From Chryseobacterium sp. SORGH_AS_0447 (lineage in GTDB: Bacteria > Bacteroidota > Bacteroidia > Flavobacteriales > Weeksellaceae): a stretch of DNA of 64,000 bases. The stretch spans positions 3,714,501 through 3,778,500 of the forward strand of contig NZ_JAUTAR010000001.1 in NCBI RefSeq assembly GCF_030818695.1, read 5' to 3'. The notes beneath the pieces were generated by a model. The model was not told the origin of the DNA. It searched no databases and was given only the letters and a program-made list of their open reading frames with translations. Of the stretch, positions 54,824 through 64,000 are shown one piece after another; the first letter of the stretch is position 1, and each line of letters starts with the position of its first letter. The translations under genes and the position numbers were made by a program.

Positions 54824-56962
54824 ATGACAAAAAAGATACTCTTATCTGTATTTCTTTTGCCGGCTGTAATGACGTTTGCACAGCAATACGGCGGAATGTG
54901 GATTCCGACAGAGCTTAATGAAAAGGAGATGAAAGATTTAGGAATGAAGATCTCGGCCAAAGACATTTTCAATCCGCAGAAACCCAGCATTAAAGATGCT
55001 GTAGTGCAGTTCAACGGCGGGTGTACGGCAGAAATTATTTCGCCTAAAGGTCTTCTGCTGACCAACCACCACTGCGGATACGGACAGATCCAGGCGCATT
55101 CTACGGTTCAGAACGACCTTTTATCCAATGGTTTCTGGGCTAAAAATATGACAGGCGAACTGTCGAATCCGGGATTGACAGTAGATTTTATTGTCGACAT
55201 CAAAGAAGTTACCCCTCAGATACTGCAGGGAACAGATAATCTTCAGGAGCCGGAACTGGCTAAGCAGATTGCCAAAAATATCGAGGTCTATAAAAACTCC
55301 CAGAAAACCGAGCCGTATCAGTCGATTTCCGTAAAGTCCATGTATTATGGGAATAAGTTTTACGCGTATACGATAGAAACATTCAAGGACATCCGTCTGG
55401 TGGGGGCACCGCCGCAAAGCATCGGAAAATTCGGTTCCGATACGGATAACTGGGTTTGGCCCAGACATACCGGGGATTTCTCCATGTTCAGGATTTATGC
55501 CGATAAAAACAACAAACCGGCAGAATATTCCAAAGATAACGTACCGTATGTTCCGAAGCACTACCTTCCGGTTTCCATCAAAGATAAAAATGAAAATGAT
55601 TTCACTTTTGTTTTCGGATTCCCGGGAAGAACTACGGAATACCTTCCGGCGATCGCCGTTGAAAAGATCATGACGGAAATTGATCCTGCCAGAATTGCAG
55701 TACGGGACGTTGCATTAAAAACACTGGATGAAAAAATGCGTACGGATGCTGCCACGCGGATCCAATATGCTTCAAAATATGCTTCAGTAGCCAATTACTG
55801 GAAAAAATGGATCGGTGAAGTGGAAGGATTGAAAAAATCCAATGCCGTACAGAAAAAAGTGGCGTATGAGAATTCGTTAGCTGCTAAAAATCCGGAGATC
55901 AAATCCACCATCGATCAGCTGAACAGGCTATACACGGAGCAGGCTCCTTATGCTTTAAACAATGCGTATTATTCTGAAACCATCAGAAATGCGGAAACAT
56001 TGATGCTGGCCAATCTGTACTACGGATACATTACCGCCGTGGAAGCCGGAAGAGCAGACGAAAAAAGTACAGCAGCATTCAAGAACAGGCTGACTTCTTT
56101 CTACAAAGATTACAATGCGGAGCTGGACGCTAAAGTAACAGCCAAATTACTGGCCCTTTACACCAATAAAACAGCACCACAATTCCTGCCGTCCGGATTT
56201 GATCAATATAAAAACGAGACCAAGAATATCCAGACCATCGAAGATATCTCCAAAAACTCCGTGATTACAGGAAGAAGCGAAGTAAATGGTGCTTCATTGA
56301 GCCAAGATATTGATAAGGCTTTCTCTAATCAGGACAAGCTAATCAAAACCATTAAAAAAGATCCTGTTTATCAGCTTTACCTGTCGATGAGAGACACGTA
56401 TATGACGAAAGCAGATCCGCAGTTTGCTTCATTGCAGACTAAAATTGATGCCCTGCAGAAAACCTATATGGCACAACAAATGAAGACGGATAAAGACCGA
56501 AAGTTCTTCCCGGATGCCAATTCTACCCTTCGGGTAACCTATGGAAAAGTAAAAGGTTCTTCACCGAGAGATGCCGTTTCCTACAACTATCAGACGCACC
56601 TGGCAGGGGTGATGGAAAAATATGTACCGGGAGATTACGAATTTGATGTTCCGAAGAAACTGATTGACTTGTACAGCAAAAAAGATTTCGGCGTGTATAA
56701 AGACAAAACAGGTGACGTTCCGGTAGGATTTACGGCGACCAACCATACCACCGGCGGAAACTCCGGAAGCCCGGCCCTTGATGCCTACGGAAACCTGGTA
56801 GGACTGAACTTCGACCGTCAGTGGGAAGGTACAATGAGCGATATCAATTACGATCCGCGATTCAGCCGGAACATTATGGTAGATACGAAGTATATTCTTT
56901 TCATCATCGATAAATTTGCCGATTCCAAATGGCTGGTGGATGAAATGAAGATTGTAAAGTAA
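54824..56962 (+). CDS. S46-family dipeptidyl-peptidase, DPP11-type
   Basis: 712 residues from ATG at 54824 (the frame opens two codons earlier at TTG). Signal peptide LLSVFLLPAVMTFAQQ. The S46 catalytic triad is visible: His in LLTNHHCGYGQ, Asp in WPRHTGDFSMFRIY and Ser647 in TGGNSGSPALDA. S46 enzymes remove dipeptides in the periplasm for amino-acid nutrition. Eighteen residues after the catalytic Ser stands Arg665 (NFDRQWEGTMSD); this is the same spacing as Ser655 and Arg673 of Porphyromonas DPP11, the residue known to select Asp/Glu at P1, whereas DPP7 has Gly. I therefore predict acidic-residue specificity. Followed by a perfect terminator. Confidence 0.93.
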   Translation: MTKKILLSVFLLPAVMTFAQQYGGMWIPTELNEKEMKDLGMKISAKDIFNPQKPSIKDAVVQFNGGCTAEIISPKGLLLTNHHCGYGQIQAHSTVQNDLLSNGFWAKNMTGELSNPGLTVDFIVDIKEVTPQILQGTDNLQEPELAKQIAKNIEVYKNSQKTEPYQSISVKSMYYGNKFYAYTIETFKDIRLVGAPPQSIGKFGSDTDNWVWPRHTGDFSMFRIYADKNNKPAEYSKDNVPYVPKHYLPVSIKDKNENDFTFVFGFPGRTTEYLPAIAVEKIMTEIDPARIAVRDVALKTLDEKMRTDAATRIQYASKYASVANYWKKWIGEVEGLKKSNAVQKKVAYENSLAAKNPEIKSTIDQLNRLYTEQAPYALNNAYYSETIRNAETLMLANLYYGYITAVEAGRADEKSTAAFKNRLTSFYKDYNAELDAKVTAKLLALYTNKTAPQFLPSGFDQYKNETKNIQTIEDISKNSVITGRSEVNGASLSQDIDKAFSNQDKLIKTIKKDPVYQLYLSMRDTYMTKADPQFASLQTKIDALQKTYMAQQMKTDKDRKFFPDANSTLRVTYGKVKGSSPRDAVSYNYQTHLAGVMEKYVPGDYEFDVPKKLIDLYSKKDFGVYKDKTGDVPVGFTATNHTTGGNSGSPALDAYGNLVGLNFDRQWEGTMSDINYDPRFSRNIMVDTKYILFIIDKFADSKWLVDEMKIVK

Positions 56963-56980
56963 ATTTTAACAACATATCTG

Positions 56981-57027
56981 AAGAATCTATTTAAATATTT
57001 CAACCATTTAAATAGATTCTTTTTTAT
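56981..57027 (+). terminator. Terminator of the S46 peptidase gene
   Basis: AAGAATCTATTTAAAT (56981-56996) and ATTTAAATAGATTCTT (57006-57021) form a perfect 16-base stem with a T-run after it. Confidence 0.9.
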
Positions 57028-57040
57028 TTTTAACATCTGA

Positions 57041-58027
57041 ATGAAAAACGGAATCATCAATTTTTTGTCAAATTTTGAAAGTGAAAATATTGCAGACACA
57101 TTTCCTCTGGACTATTGCCTGCCCGTTTACCATTGTGTTTCCGATGAAAACCTTCCACATCTTAGAAACATTATTCCGTATAAAAATACTAGACAGTTTG
57201 AGCAGGATCTTGATTTTTTAGGCAAACATTTCCAGTTTGTCAGCTGGGAGGAATTTAAAGATTTTGTGCATGGTAATTTCCGGCCTAAAAAGAAAATTGC
57301 ACTGCTTACATTTGATGACGGATTAAGGGAGTTTTATGAGGTTGTGATGCCCATTCTGGAACGGAAGGGCATCTATGCCACCAACTTTATCAACCCGGAA
57401 TTCATTGATAATAAAAATCTGATGTTCCGATGCAAGGCAAGCCTGCTGGCTGAAAATTTAAAGGACAGTAAAAAAATCAATCCTGAGATCTTCAAGGTTT
57501 TGCAATCTAAAAGCAACCCGACAAATCATATTTTGAAGATCGGTTATTTACAGCAGCACCTTTTGGACCGGCTGGCTGAAATTCTGGAAGTCGATTTCAG
57601 TACATTTTTGCAGCAGCAGCAACCATACCTGACTTTCAATCAGCTCGAAAGTCTGACCCAAAAAGGATTCGGCATCTCTTCCCACAGCTGGGATCACCCT
57701 TTGTATCACGAGCTATCCGTCGGCCAACAGCTGGAAACTACGGATAAAACATTTCGTTATCTGAAACAGCACCGATTCCTGTATGAAAGCTTTGCTTTTC
57801 CCTTCACCGATTTTGGAGTGAAAAAAGAATTTTTCGACCGTCTGTTTAAGAACAAAGATATCTTCTGCACTTTCGGATCTGCCGGCGTAAAACTCGATAG
57901 TGCGGAAAGAAACTTTCAGAGAGTTCCTATGGAAAACGGTAACCCGGCCGAATCGATTCTGAAAAAAGAAATCGCTTATTTCAGATTGAAAAAAATGTTG
58001 AATAAAAACAAAATTGTAAGACCATGA
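57041..58027 (+). CDS. NodB-type polysaccharide deacetylase
   Basis: 328 residues, no signal peptide, so cytosolic or membrane-associated. NodB motifs: LLTFDDGLREFYEVVMPIL (TFDDG, catalytic Asp and metal Asp) and GISSHSWDHPLYHELS (HSWDHP, metal His pair). Family enzymes remove N-acetyl groups from glycans or act on related amides. The gene shares ATGA with the following GNAT-type gene (overlap 58024-58027). This coupling suggests that the two modify the same sugar intermediate, one removing and one adding an acyl group (inference). Confidence 0.9.
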   Translation: MKNGIINFLSNFESENIADTFPLDYCLPVYHCVSDENLPHLRNIIPYKNTRQFEQDLDFLGKHFQFVSWEEFKDFVHGNFRPKKKIALLTFDDGLREFYEVVMPILERKGIYATNFINPEFIDNKNLMFRCKASLLAENLKDSKKINPEIFKVLQSKSNPTNHILKIGYLQQHLLDRLAEILEVDFSTFLQQQQPYLTFNQLESLTQKGFGISSHSWDHPLYHELSVGQQLETTDKTFRYLKQHRFLYESFAFPFTDFGVKKEFFDRLFKNKDIFCTFGSAGVKLDSAERNFQRVPMENGNPAESILKKEIAYFRLKKMLNKNKIVRP

Positions 58028-59104
58028 TCCATCTGAAAACGTTCAATAAAAAACAGCTCGAAGCATTTGTATCATCCGGCGATTACAAAAAATACGATTT
58101 TCTTCCGATAACTCAGCACCGCGCGGTTTCCCATATCAACAATCCGAAAGCAAACGAAGATCAGACATTACTGATCCTTGCTTTTGATGACGATAAATTG
58201 GCGGGCTACCTGGGCTGCTTTCCCGACCAGTTTGTAACAGAGGGAAAAACCTTCCGTTACGCCTGGCTGAGCACGCTGTTCATCAGCAATGAATTCCGCG
58301 GAAAAAGGATTGCCCAAAGCCTACTGAATAAAGCGTTTGAAGAGTATAACGGAAATATCGCCATCACCGAATTTACCAAAGAAGCAGAAGGCCTGTATAA
58401 TAAAATGGGCGTTTTTGAATATATACAGTCCAAGCACGGAAAAAGATATTATTTCAGAACGGATCTCGCGCATATAATTCCGTCTAAAAAGCCTAAGACA
58501 AAACCTGTACAGCCTGTTTTCCGGGGTTGCAGATTCACTGATCAATTCACTGGTTTCAGTGAAAAATAGTTTTGCTCAAAAACCGGATTTCCGGTTTGAA
58601 ATCCTGAACCGAATCGATGAGGAAAGCAACATTTTTATTTCTCAGTTTAAAAGCAACCGTAATGCGGCCGAAATAAACGGTCTCATCGACCATCCCTGGG
58701 TGCTCGAAGGAAAGCTGAAAGATGAGAACTACCTGTTTTCAAGTTATTCGGAGCAGTTCCGGTATTTCTGGATCAAAATCTTTAATGAAAATAATGAGCT
58801 GGTTACCGGTTCGCTTCTGCTTTTACGGGACGGCCATTTAAAAATCCCGTATGTCTTTTCAACAGCAGAGCCGGAACGATTTATCGATTTTCTCAGTTAT
58901 TATATCTTAAAAAATAAAGTGATAACACTGACCAGCTATCAGACTGATATAAACCGTCTTATCGAAACTTCAAAGAAATTCCCGGCCATTCATCAACGGG
59001 ATATCGAAAGAAGGTACATGTTCCACAAAAACCTCATCAGCCATCTTCCTGAAAACTTCAACCCCGGATTTCAGGACGGCGACGGCGACTGTGCCATGAC
59101 GTAA
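58024..59104 (+). pseudogene. GNAT-type acyltransferase split by a one-base frameshift
   Basis: The first frame (ATG 58024, stop at 58567) encodes a GNAT domain (AWLSTLFISNEFRGKRIAQS, AITEFTKEAEGLYNKMGV) and then PSKKPKTKPVQPVFRG. The second frame reads FSGVADSLINSLVSVKN from about 58517 and continues protein-like for 181 residues to 59104, with no ATG start. Removing one G from the GGGG at 58523-58526 gives PVQPVFRVADSLINSL and one protein of about 359 residues. The C-terminal half (HPWVLEGKLKDENYLFSSYSE) resembles the second domain of such GNAT proteins. Alternatively the second frame could begin at GTG 58559 as a separate gene. Coupled to the deacetylase gene. Confidence 0.8.
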
Positions 59105-59110
59105 AAAACA

Positions 59111-59134
59111 AAAGAGGCTTTTCCAAGCCTCTTT
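59111..59134. terminator. Terminator between the GNAT-type and M16 genes
   Basis: AAAGAGGCTT (59111-59120) and AAGCCTCTTT (59125-59134) form a 10-base perfect stem with a T-run on the plus strand and A-rich sequence upstream, so it can serve both convergent genes. Confidence 0.85.
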
Positions 59135-59136
59135 TT

Positions 59137-62004
59137 TTAATGTCCGAAGATATCCTTCAGACTTACTTCTTTAAACGTTCCCATCTTGTCGACGGCATCC
59201 CTGTTCAGGTTTTCTTTTTTACCTATGATAGCGGTATTGAAATCGACAGGTTTGATGTATTGGTTGTAAAATGTTTTTAAATCTTCAAATGTCAGACTTT
59301 CGATCTGATGATAAATATCTTTCCTGAAATCATGATGGATGTTCAGTTTTCTCAGCCTTAACGTATTGAAGAAAATATTGGTTCTCGTTACTCTTTGGGA
59401 AGCGATCTGCTTTAGGGCCGAATTTCTAGCATTTTCAAACTGCACCGGAACTTCAGGAAGTTCAGCCATCAGTTCCGTCATCGTATCTACGGCAATCTGA
59501 AGCTTATCCGGCTGTGTCCCCACATAAGTCGTAATATAATCCGGATGGTTCAGTTCCGAATTCGCAGCATAAGAAACATACGCAGAATACGCCAGGCTCT
59601 TGCTCTCACGGATTTCCTGAAAAACAATCGACGACAGCCCACGGCCGAAATACTCGTTGAATACATTGATTTTCCCAAAGTTTTCCGGAACCACTTCTTT
59701 CCCCTTTCCTACTTTGCTCATTTCCATCTGTACCATATCGTAATTGGTAAAATAGACATTCCCTCCGGTTTCCGGCTCGGGATATTTCCTCGGTTCAGGG
59801 ATCTGAAGCGTTTCCTGCTCTGTATATTCTCCAATGTATGCCGTGAAATTCTCAAAGTTTCTGCCATAAAAGAAAATCTCGTATGGAAATCTGAGTAACT
59901 TTTTTATCCGGTCGGTAAACACTTCAACACCGAAACTTTCCAGTTCCTCTTTGGAAATTACATCCGTAAAGCGGGAAAAAGCTCCCAGTTTCGTATAGTT
60001 CGTCAGTGCCGTCATGATCCTGCCTTTGTCCTTCTTCATGGCTGCCCGGTTTTCCAGGACCGTCTGCACGAAATCTTTGTAAATTTCCTGATCCGGCTGT
60101 ACATTTTCCATCCAATGCCGGAGAAGGGCAATTCCCGCCTCGATATTTTCTTCCAGTCCTGTTAAAGAGATTAGAAGCTGGTCATTGGTGGTTTTAAAAT
60201 CATTCGTCACTCCTATTTTGAAGAATTCTTTCTTCAGCTCTTCCGGAGCATACCGATCGGTTCCCAGGTATTGCAGCACCTGCATCGAGATTCCGAGATC
60301 ACGTTCATGGTCGCTTCCGAAAGGGAAAATAAAGTGCACCTGGGCAATATCATTGTACTTATTTTTAACGAAACTTATTTTCTTGCCTTTTACCGCATCG
60401 GTTTTAATTTCTTTCTGATAATCAATAAATGCCGGCTGAATATCCTCCGTTTTTTCCGCAAGGATTTCTTTCAAGAACTCCGATTGTGCTTCACGGTTTA
60501 TTTTGATCGGTGTAATACCCGGATTTTCCACCCGGATCAGCTTCTCATTAATGCCTTTTTCCTTATAAACAATCACATAATTTTCCTGAAAAAACTCATT
60601 GGCGAAGGCTACAACCTCTTCTTTCGTGAACTGTTCATAATCGTCCAGCTCATTCAGCTCCTGTTCCCACGTCCTGCCTTTGATGTAGGTATCGTAAAGA
60701 TTGGTAGCCAGTCCGTCCGCGGTTTCCAGGGACTTCATCCGTTGCAGTCTGAAATCGTTAATGATGGCAGGAAGCATCCAGTCCGGGAACTCCCCTTTTT
60801 TTACCAGCTCTACCTGCTCCAGTACCAATTCTTTTGCTTCGTCCAGCGTCTGGGTTTCCTTTGGAACGGCGACAATAGAAAAGTAGCCGTACTGTTTCAG
60901 CCCTACCGAATAAGCCTGTCCCCAAAGCAGTTTCTGGGTCTGGTTGATATTTAAATCCAATAATCCGGCTTCTCCCCTGTTGCTTAAAATATTGGCAACA
61001 ATATCGGCTAATATCGCTTCTCGGGTCCCGTAGCTCTCCGTTCTCCAAGCCAGCTGAACACGGGGTGTAGTCGGACTTTTTACCGTTCTTTTTACAATTC
61101 CGGTAATCGGCTGTTCGACAACAGGTGTTTTCTTCGGCAGTTCCCGGTAAGGAATTGCTCCGAAATACTGATCCACCAGCTGAATGGTTTCCTCGAAATC
61201 GAGGTCTCCTACCAGGACCATCGCATAATTATTGGGAACGTAATATTCATCAAAATATTTGTGAATGGCCTTCATGGAAGGATTTTTCAGGTGTTCCGCC
61301 TTTCCCAGGGTCGTCTGCTGCCCGTTCGCATGCGTCGGAAAAAGGGCATCCATCATTTCATACTGCACCAGTCTGGAATCGTTATCCTGTGCCCTGTTGA
61401 ACTCTTCGTATACCGATTCCAGCTCCGTGTGGAAAAGCCGTAAAGTAAGTTCCGAAAAACGTTCTTTTTCGATTTTCAGCCATTTTTCCAGCTCATTGTT
61501 CGGAACATTATTCTTATAAACGGTTTCATCGAACCAGGTATGGGCATTGGTTCCCGTTGCGCCCAGTGAAGAAATCGCCTTGTCATATTCATTCGCAATA
61601 GCATATTGGCTGGCTTCCTGTGAAATTTCATCGATCTTACGGTAAATTTCTTTCTTTTTCTCCGGATCCTGTTCTGCCTTATGGCTTTCATATAAATCTG
61701 AAATACGGTTCAGCAGTTCGCTTTCCTTCTCCCAGTTTTGGGTTCCCAGTTTTGAAGTCCCTTTGAACATCATATGCTCCAGGTAATGGGCCAGTCCGGT
61801 ATTATCAGCAGGATCGTTATTGCTTCCCGTTCTTACCGGGATGTAAGTCTGTATCCTCGGTGCGTCGGCATTTTGGGCAAGGAAAACCTTTAATCCGTTT
61901 TTTAAGGTGTAAATCCTTACTTTATTTTCGTCGTGGGAAACCGTTATATATTCGTAATTATTTTTATCTGTATGAATTTCTTCCTTGAACTTCTTTTCAA
62001 TCAT
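59137..62004 (-). CDS. M16-family zinc metallopeptidase
   Basis: 955 residues from ATG at 62004 (MIEKKFKEEIHTD). Inverzincin motif HYLEHMMFKGTSK (HxxEH) in NTGLAHYLEHMM, with the distal Glu region LESVYEEFNRAQDNDSRLV. The size and the second half (LGISMQVLQYLGTDRYAPEELK, IVFQEIRESKSLAYSAYVSY) indicate two tandem M16 repeats, the second inactive, as in pitrilysin or PreP. No signal peptide, so perhaps cytosolic, acting on small peptides. Convergent with the GNAT-type gene; probably transcribed alone. Confidence 0.94.
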   Translation of the reverse strand: MIEKKFKEEIHTDKNNYEYITVSHDENKVRIYTLKNGLKVFLAQNADAPRIQTYIPVRTGSNNDPADNTGLAHYLEHMMFKGTSKLGTQNWEKESELLNRISDLYESHKAEQDPEKKKEIYRKIDEISQEASQYAIANEYDKAISSLGATGTNAHTWFDETVYKNNVPNNELEKWLKIEKERFSELTLRLFHTELESVYEEFNRAQDNDSRLVQYEMMDALFPTHANGQQTTLGKAEHLKNPSMKAIHKYFDEYYVPNNYAMVLVGDLDFEETIQLVDQYFGAIPYRELPKKTPVVEQPITGIVKRTVKSPTTPRVQLAWRTESYGTREAILADIVANILSNRGEAGLLDLNINQTQKLLWGQAYSVGLKQYGYFSIVAVPKETQTLDEAKELVLEQVELVKKGEFPDWMLPAIINDFRLQRMKSLETADGLATNLYDTYIKGRTWEQELNELDDYEQFTKEEVVAFANEFFQENYVIVYKEKGINEKLIRVENPGITPIKINREAQSEFLKEILAEKTEDIQPAFIDYQKEIKTDAVKGKKISFVKNKYNDIAQVHFIFPFGSDHERDLGISMQVLQYLGTDRYAPEELKKEFFKIGVTNDFKTTNDQLLISLTGLEENIEAGIALLRHWMENVQPDQEIYKDFVQTVLENRAAMKKDKGRIMTALTNYTKLGAFSRFTDVISKEELESFGVEVFTDRIKKLLRFPYEIFFYGRNFENFTAYIGEYTEQETLQIPEPRKYPEPETGGNVYFTNYDMVQMEMSKVGKGKEVVPENFGKINVFNEYFGRGLSSIVFQEIRESKSLAYSAYVSYAANSELNHPDYITTYVGTQPDKLQIAVDTMTELMAELPEVPVQFENARNSALKQIASQRVTRTNIFFNTLRLRKLNIHHDFRKDIYHQIESLTFEDLKTFYNQYIKPVDFNTAIIGKKENLNRDAVDKMGTFKEVSLKDIFGH

Positions 62005-62140
62005 AAATCTCAATTTTCACCCATACAATTCAGAGTGAACACAAAGATAAGCAATCGTGAAGGAAGAATGTTTAATTTCCTTATTATTGCATCTATAGTT
62101 TTAATTAATAAATGTTCACCTGCTTAGAATTACAAAATTT

Positions 62141-62632
62141 ATGAACATCCAATACCGGAAACTGCTGCCGGAAGAAAGCAAAATGTACAGAACCGTACGC
62201 CTGGAAAGTTTACAGCAATTTCCTGAATCTTTTGGCGTAACATATGAAGAAGCCCTAAAATATGAAAAATTAAAAATGGAGCTGGATATTGAAAACCAAA
62301 CCAGGGAAAGATTTGTAATTGGGGCATTTAAAGGTCATCAGCTGATAGGAATCTGTACTTTCGTAAAGGACGAAAATGATATAGGTCATATTTATCAGAT
62401 GTATGTTAAAAGGAAGTTTCAGGGGAATAATATCGGAAATGGTCTGATACATAAAACTATTGAAGAAGCCTACCATCAATTTAAAGATCTTGATATTTAC
62501 CTGGAAGTAAAAAAAATCAATCTGAGCGCCTATTCCCTCTATAAAAAAATTGGATTTGCTGAAATCAATAAACCTTTATCTTATTCTGATGATTCGGTTA
62601 TCATCCTGAAACTTGAGAAAAAAGATCATTAG
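62141..62632 (+). CDS. GNAT N-acetyltransferase
   Basis: 163 residues. Classical Acetyltransf_1 profile: YRKLLPEESKMYRTVRLESL, GICTFVKDENDIGHIYQMYV, KFQGNNIGNGLIHKTIEEA (acetyl-CoA-binding R/Q-x-x-G-x-G/A region) and LSAYSLYKKIGFAEINK. Acceptor unknown. Cytosolic. A 136-base gap separates it from the divergent M16 gene; the 170 bases after its stop hold the promoter region of the sigma-54 activator. Confidence 0.9.
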   Translation: MNIQYRKLLPEESKMYRTVRLESLQQFPESFGVTYEEALKYEKLKMELDIENQTRERFVIGAFKGHQLIGICTFVKDENDIGHIYQMYVKRKFQGNNIGNGLIHKTIEEAYHQFKDLDIYLEVKKINLSAYSLYKKIGFAEINKPLSYSDDSVIILKLEKKDH

Positions 62633-62802
62633 TTTTAGCTTAAAAAAGATGTTTCATTTTAAACATGATGCCTGCAGAAATTTCCTTCTCTGTAAAGCGT
62701 TTTGTTTGTAAAGAATATCCGGGCCAAAGAATCTTGATCTTTTAAGTGACTTTAATCCAAAATAAATTCTATAAGTTTGTACCGGTTTTACAAAATCGCA
62801 CC

Positions 62803-64000
62803 ATGCACGGAAACATTCTGATCATCGATGATGAGATCAAACTCCTGAAATTATTAGGAATGATCCTTTCCCAGGAAAATTTTAACGTAAAAGAAGCCTC
62901 TACCGCACGCTCGGCTATGACAATGCTGGAGCAGCACGAATTTGATATCGTCCTGAGTGATGTCCGGCTGCCCGATGCTTTCGGAATTGATCTGGTAAAA
63001 TCCATCAAAACCAAATATCCGCACCTGGAAATTATTCTGATGACCGCTTTCGGGAATATCACCGATGCTGTTCAGGCGATGAAAAACGGAGCCTACGATT
63101 ACCTGGTGAAGGGTGACGACAACGATAAAATTATTCCGCTGGCCTATAAAGCAATGGAAAAGGCGAAGGACAACCGTTCTAAAATCATTCAGAAAGCCAC
63201 AAATAAAAAAGGTTTCGACAGCATCATCGGTACTTCTCCGCTGATCCTCCAGGCTAAAAAGCTGGCGGAAAAAGTAGCTTTAACCGACGCCACCGTTCTC
63301 CTGACCGGCGAAACAGGAACCGGGAAAGAGGTTTTTGCCAATGCCATCCACGAAGGCAGTGACCGGAAAAAAAACAGCTTTGTCGCCATCAACTGCTCTG
63401 CATTCAGCAAAGACATTCTGGAAAGCGAGCTTTTCGGGCATAAAGCCGGAGCCTTTACCGGAGCTGTTAAAGACAAAAAAGGTCTGATTGAGGAAGCCAA
63501 CGGAGGAACCCTGTTCCTGGACGAAATCGGTGAAATGCCGATCGAGCTTCAGGCCAAATTGCTGCGGGTCCTCGAAACCAGGGAATTTATCAAAATGGGA
63601 GAAACCAAGGTATCTAAATCCGATTTCCGGTTGATTGCCGCAACCAACCGTGACCTGGAGGAAGAAATCAGGCAGGGGAATTTCCGGGAAGACCTATATT
63701 TCAGGCTTAATATTTTTGAAATCCGGCTTCCTTCACTCAGAGAAAGAAAAGAAGACCTTAAAGCCTTGGCTAAAAATTTCGTAGAGGTATTCGTTCAGAA
63801 GCTGCATCTTTCCGATGTAGAGGTGAACCCGGATTATTACAAAACCCTCGAAAAAAACGACTGGAAAGGAAATATCCGCGAATTGAGAAACACCGTGGAA
63901 AGAAGCATGATCCTGATGAATGACCGTGTCCTGGATGCCGAAAGCCTTCCCCACTATTCTGAAAAAGTTCCGGCGGAAAAAGATTCATTAAGCATCAAAT
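62803..64000 (+). CDS. NtrC-type sigma-54-dependent response regulator (3' end outside window)
   Basis: 399 codons from ATG at 62803, running off the right edge. Receiver domain (about 1-120): ILIIDDEIKLLKLL, phospho-acceptor Asp in IVLSDVRLPDAFG, Lys in DYLVKGDD. AAA+ domain from about 140: Walker A TGETGTGKEVFANAI, the sigma-54-contacting GAFTGA loop in GHKAGAFTGAVKD, Walker B GGTLFLDEIGEM, and the sensor region FREDLYFRLNIFEIRLP. The Fis-type DNA-binding domain should lie beyond the edge. Such activators open sigma-54 promoters when phosphorylated. The partner kinase is not in the window. Confidence 0.95.
   Translation, partial: MHGNILIIDDEIKLLKLLGMILSQENFNVKEASTARSAMTMLEQHEFDIVLSDVRLPDAFGIDLVKSIKTKYPHLEIILMTAFGNITDAVQAMKNGAYDYLVKGDDNDKIIPLAYKAMEKAKDNRSKIIQKATNKKGFDSIIGTSPLILQAKKLAEKVALTDATVLLTGETGTGKEVFANAIHEGSDRKKNSFVAINCSAFSKDILESELFGHKAGAFTGAVKDKKGLIEEANGGTLFLDEIGEMPIELQAKLLRVLETREFIKMGETKVSKSDFRLIAATNRDLEEEIRQGNFREDLYFRLNIFEIRLPSLRERKEDLKALAKNFVEVFVQKLHLSDVEVNPDYYKTLEKNDWKGNIRELRNTVERSMILMNDRVLDAESLPHYSEKVPAEKDSLSIK

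Noticed and set aside
58559..59104. Independent gene starting at GTG 58559
   Set aside because: Protein-like sequence continues upstream of that codon in the same frame, so a frameshift of one longer gene explains it better; kept as the alternative in the feature.

Overview
The window looks like chromosome of a Flavobacteriia member close to Chryseobacterium (phylum Bacteroidota). The reasons are a SusC/SusD pair, an Oar-like TonB-dependent receptor, GSCFA, DUF4269 and DUF2461 proteins, an S46 dipeptidyl-peptidase, a PiT/DUF47 phosphate module, several promoters of the Bacteroidota type (TAnnTTTG at -7), no obvious Shine-Dalgarno use, and AT-rich intergenic DNA full of short degenerate repeats. 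Most genes are ordinary core or envelope genes. I see no prophage, CRISPR array, plasmid replication gene or integrase. One IS110-family element is present.

Layout. 0-8 kb: minus-strand housekeeping genes (polyprenyl synthase, GSCFA, DUF4269, TatD; a secreted surface protein; PiT transporter with DUF47 partner; DEAD-box helicase). 8-14 kb: DUF2461, then a surface-glycan cluster (FkbM methyltransferase and flippase facing two glycosyltransferases). 14-16.4 kb: aspartase and a lipoprotein amidase. 16.4-17.5 kb: tRNA-Ser, tRNA-Pro, tRNA-Arg, followed by decayed tRNA-Arg-like units, copies of a terminator and a small GIY-YIG nuclease gene. 17.5-23.3 kb: a TPR sensor kinase/LuxR regulator pair and small secreted proteins. 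23.6-33.9 kb: a YaiO-type barrel converging on a four-gene operon: hybrid kinase, single-domain receiver, HEAT-repeat membrane protein and a 1141-residue fusion of a GT2 synthase to an LTA-synthase-like phosphotransferase. 34.2-34.5 kb: a second tRNA-Pro/tRNA-Arg cassette with its own tRNA-like unit. 34.7-37 kb: acetyltransferase, SH3 protein, PrmA. 37-39 kb: repeat-rich DNA interrupted by the IS110 element.

39-51 kb: a short-chain dehydrogenase, then SusC, SusD and a calcineurin-like phosphoesterase in one operon, a glycerophosphodiesterase, and a TonB-dependent receptor broken by a one-base frameshift. 51-64 kb: LigA, MgtC-like protein, NlpE-like lipoprotein, DPP11-type S46 peptidase, a polysaccharide deacetylase coupled to a GNAT-type protein that is also frameshifted, an M16 peptidase, a GNAT enzyme, and the start of an NtrC-type sigma-54 activator.

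Most worth a second look: (1) the kinase/receiver/HEAT/GT2-phosphotransferase operon, which looks like a regulated machine that polymerises a glycan and adds a phospho-substituent; (2) the repeated tRNA-Arg/terminator/tRNA-like arrays, all sharing a roughly 22-base insertion in the T-loop, one holding a GIY-YIG gene whose stop codon lies in a tRNA-like unit; (3) the IS110 left end, which has the length and folding expected of a bridge RNA and appears inserted in a duplicated repeat; (4) two single-base frameshifts in otherwise intact genes; (5) several families of short interspersed repeats.
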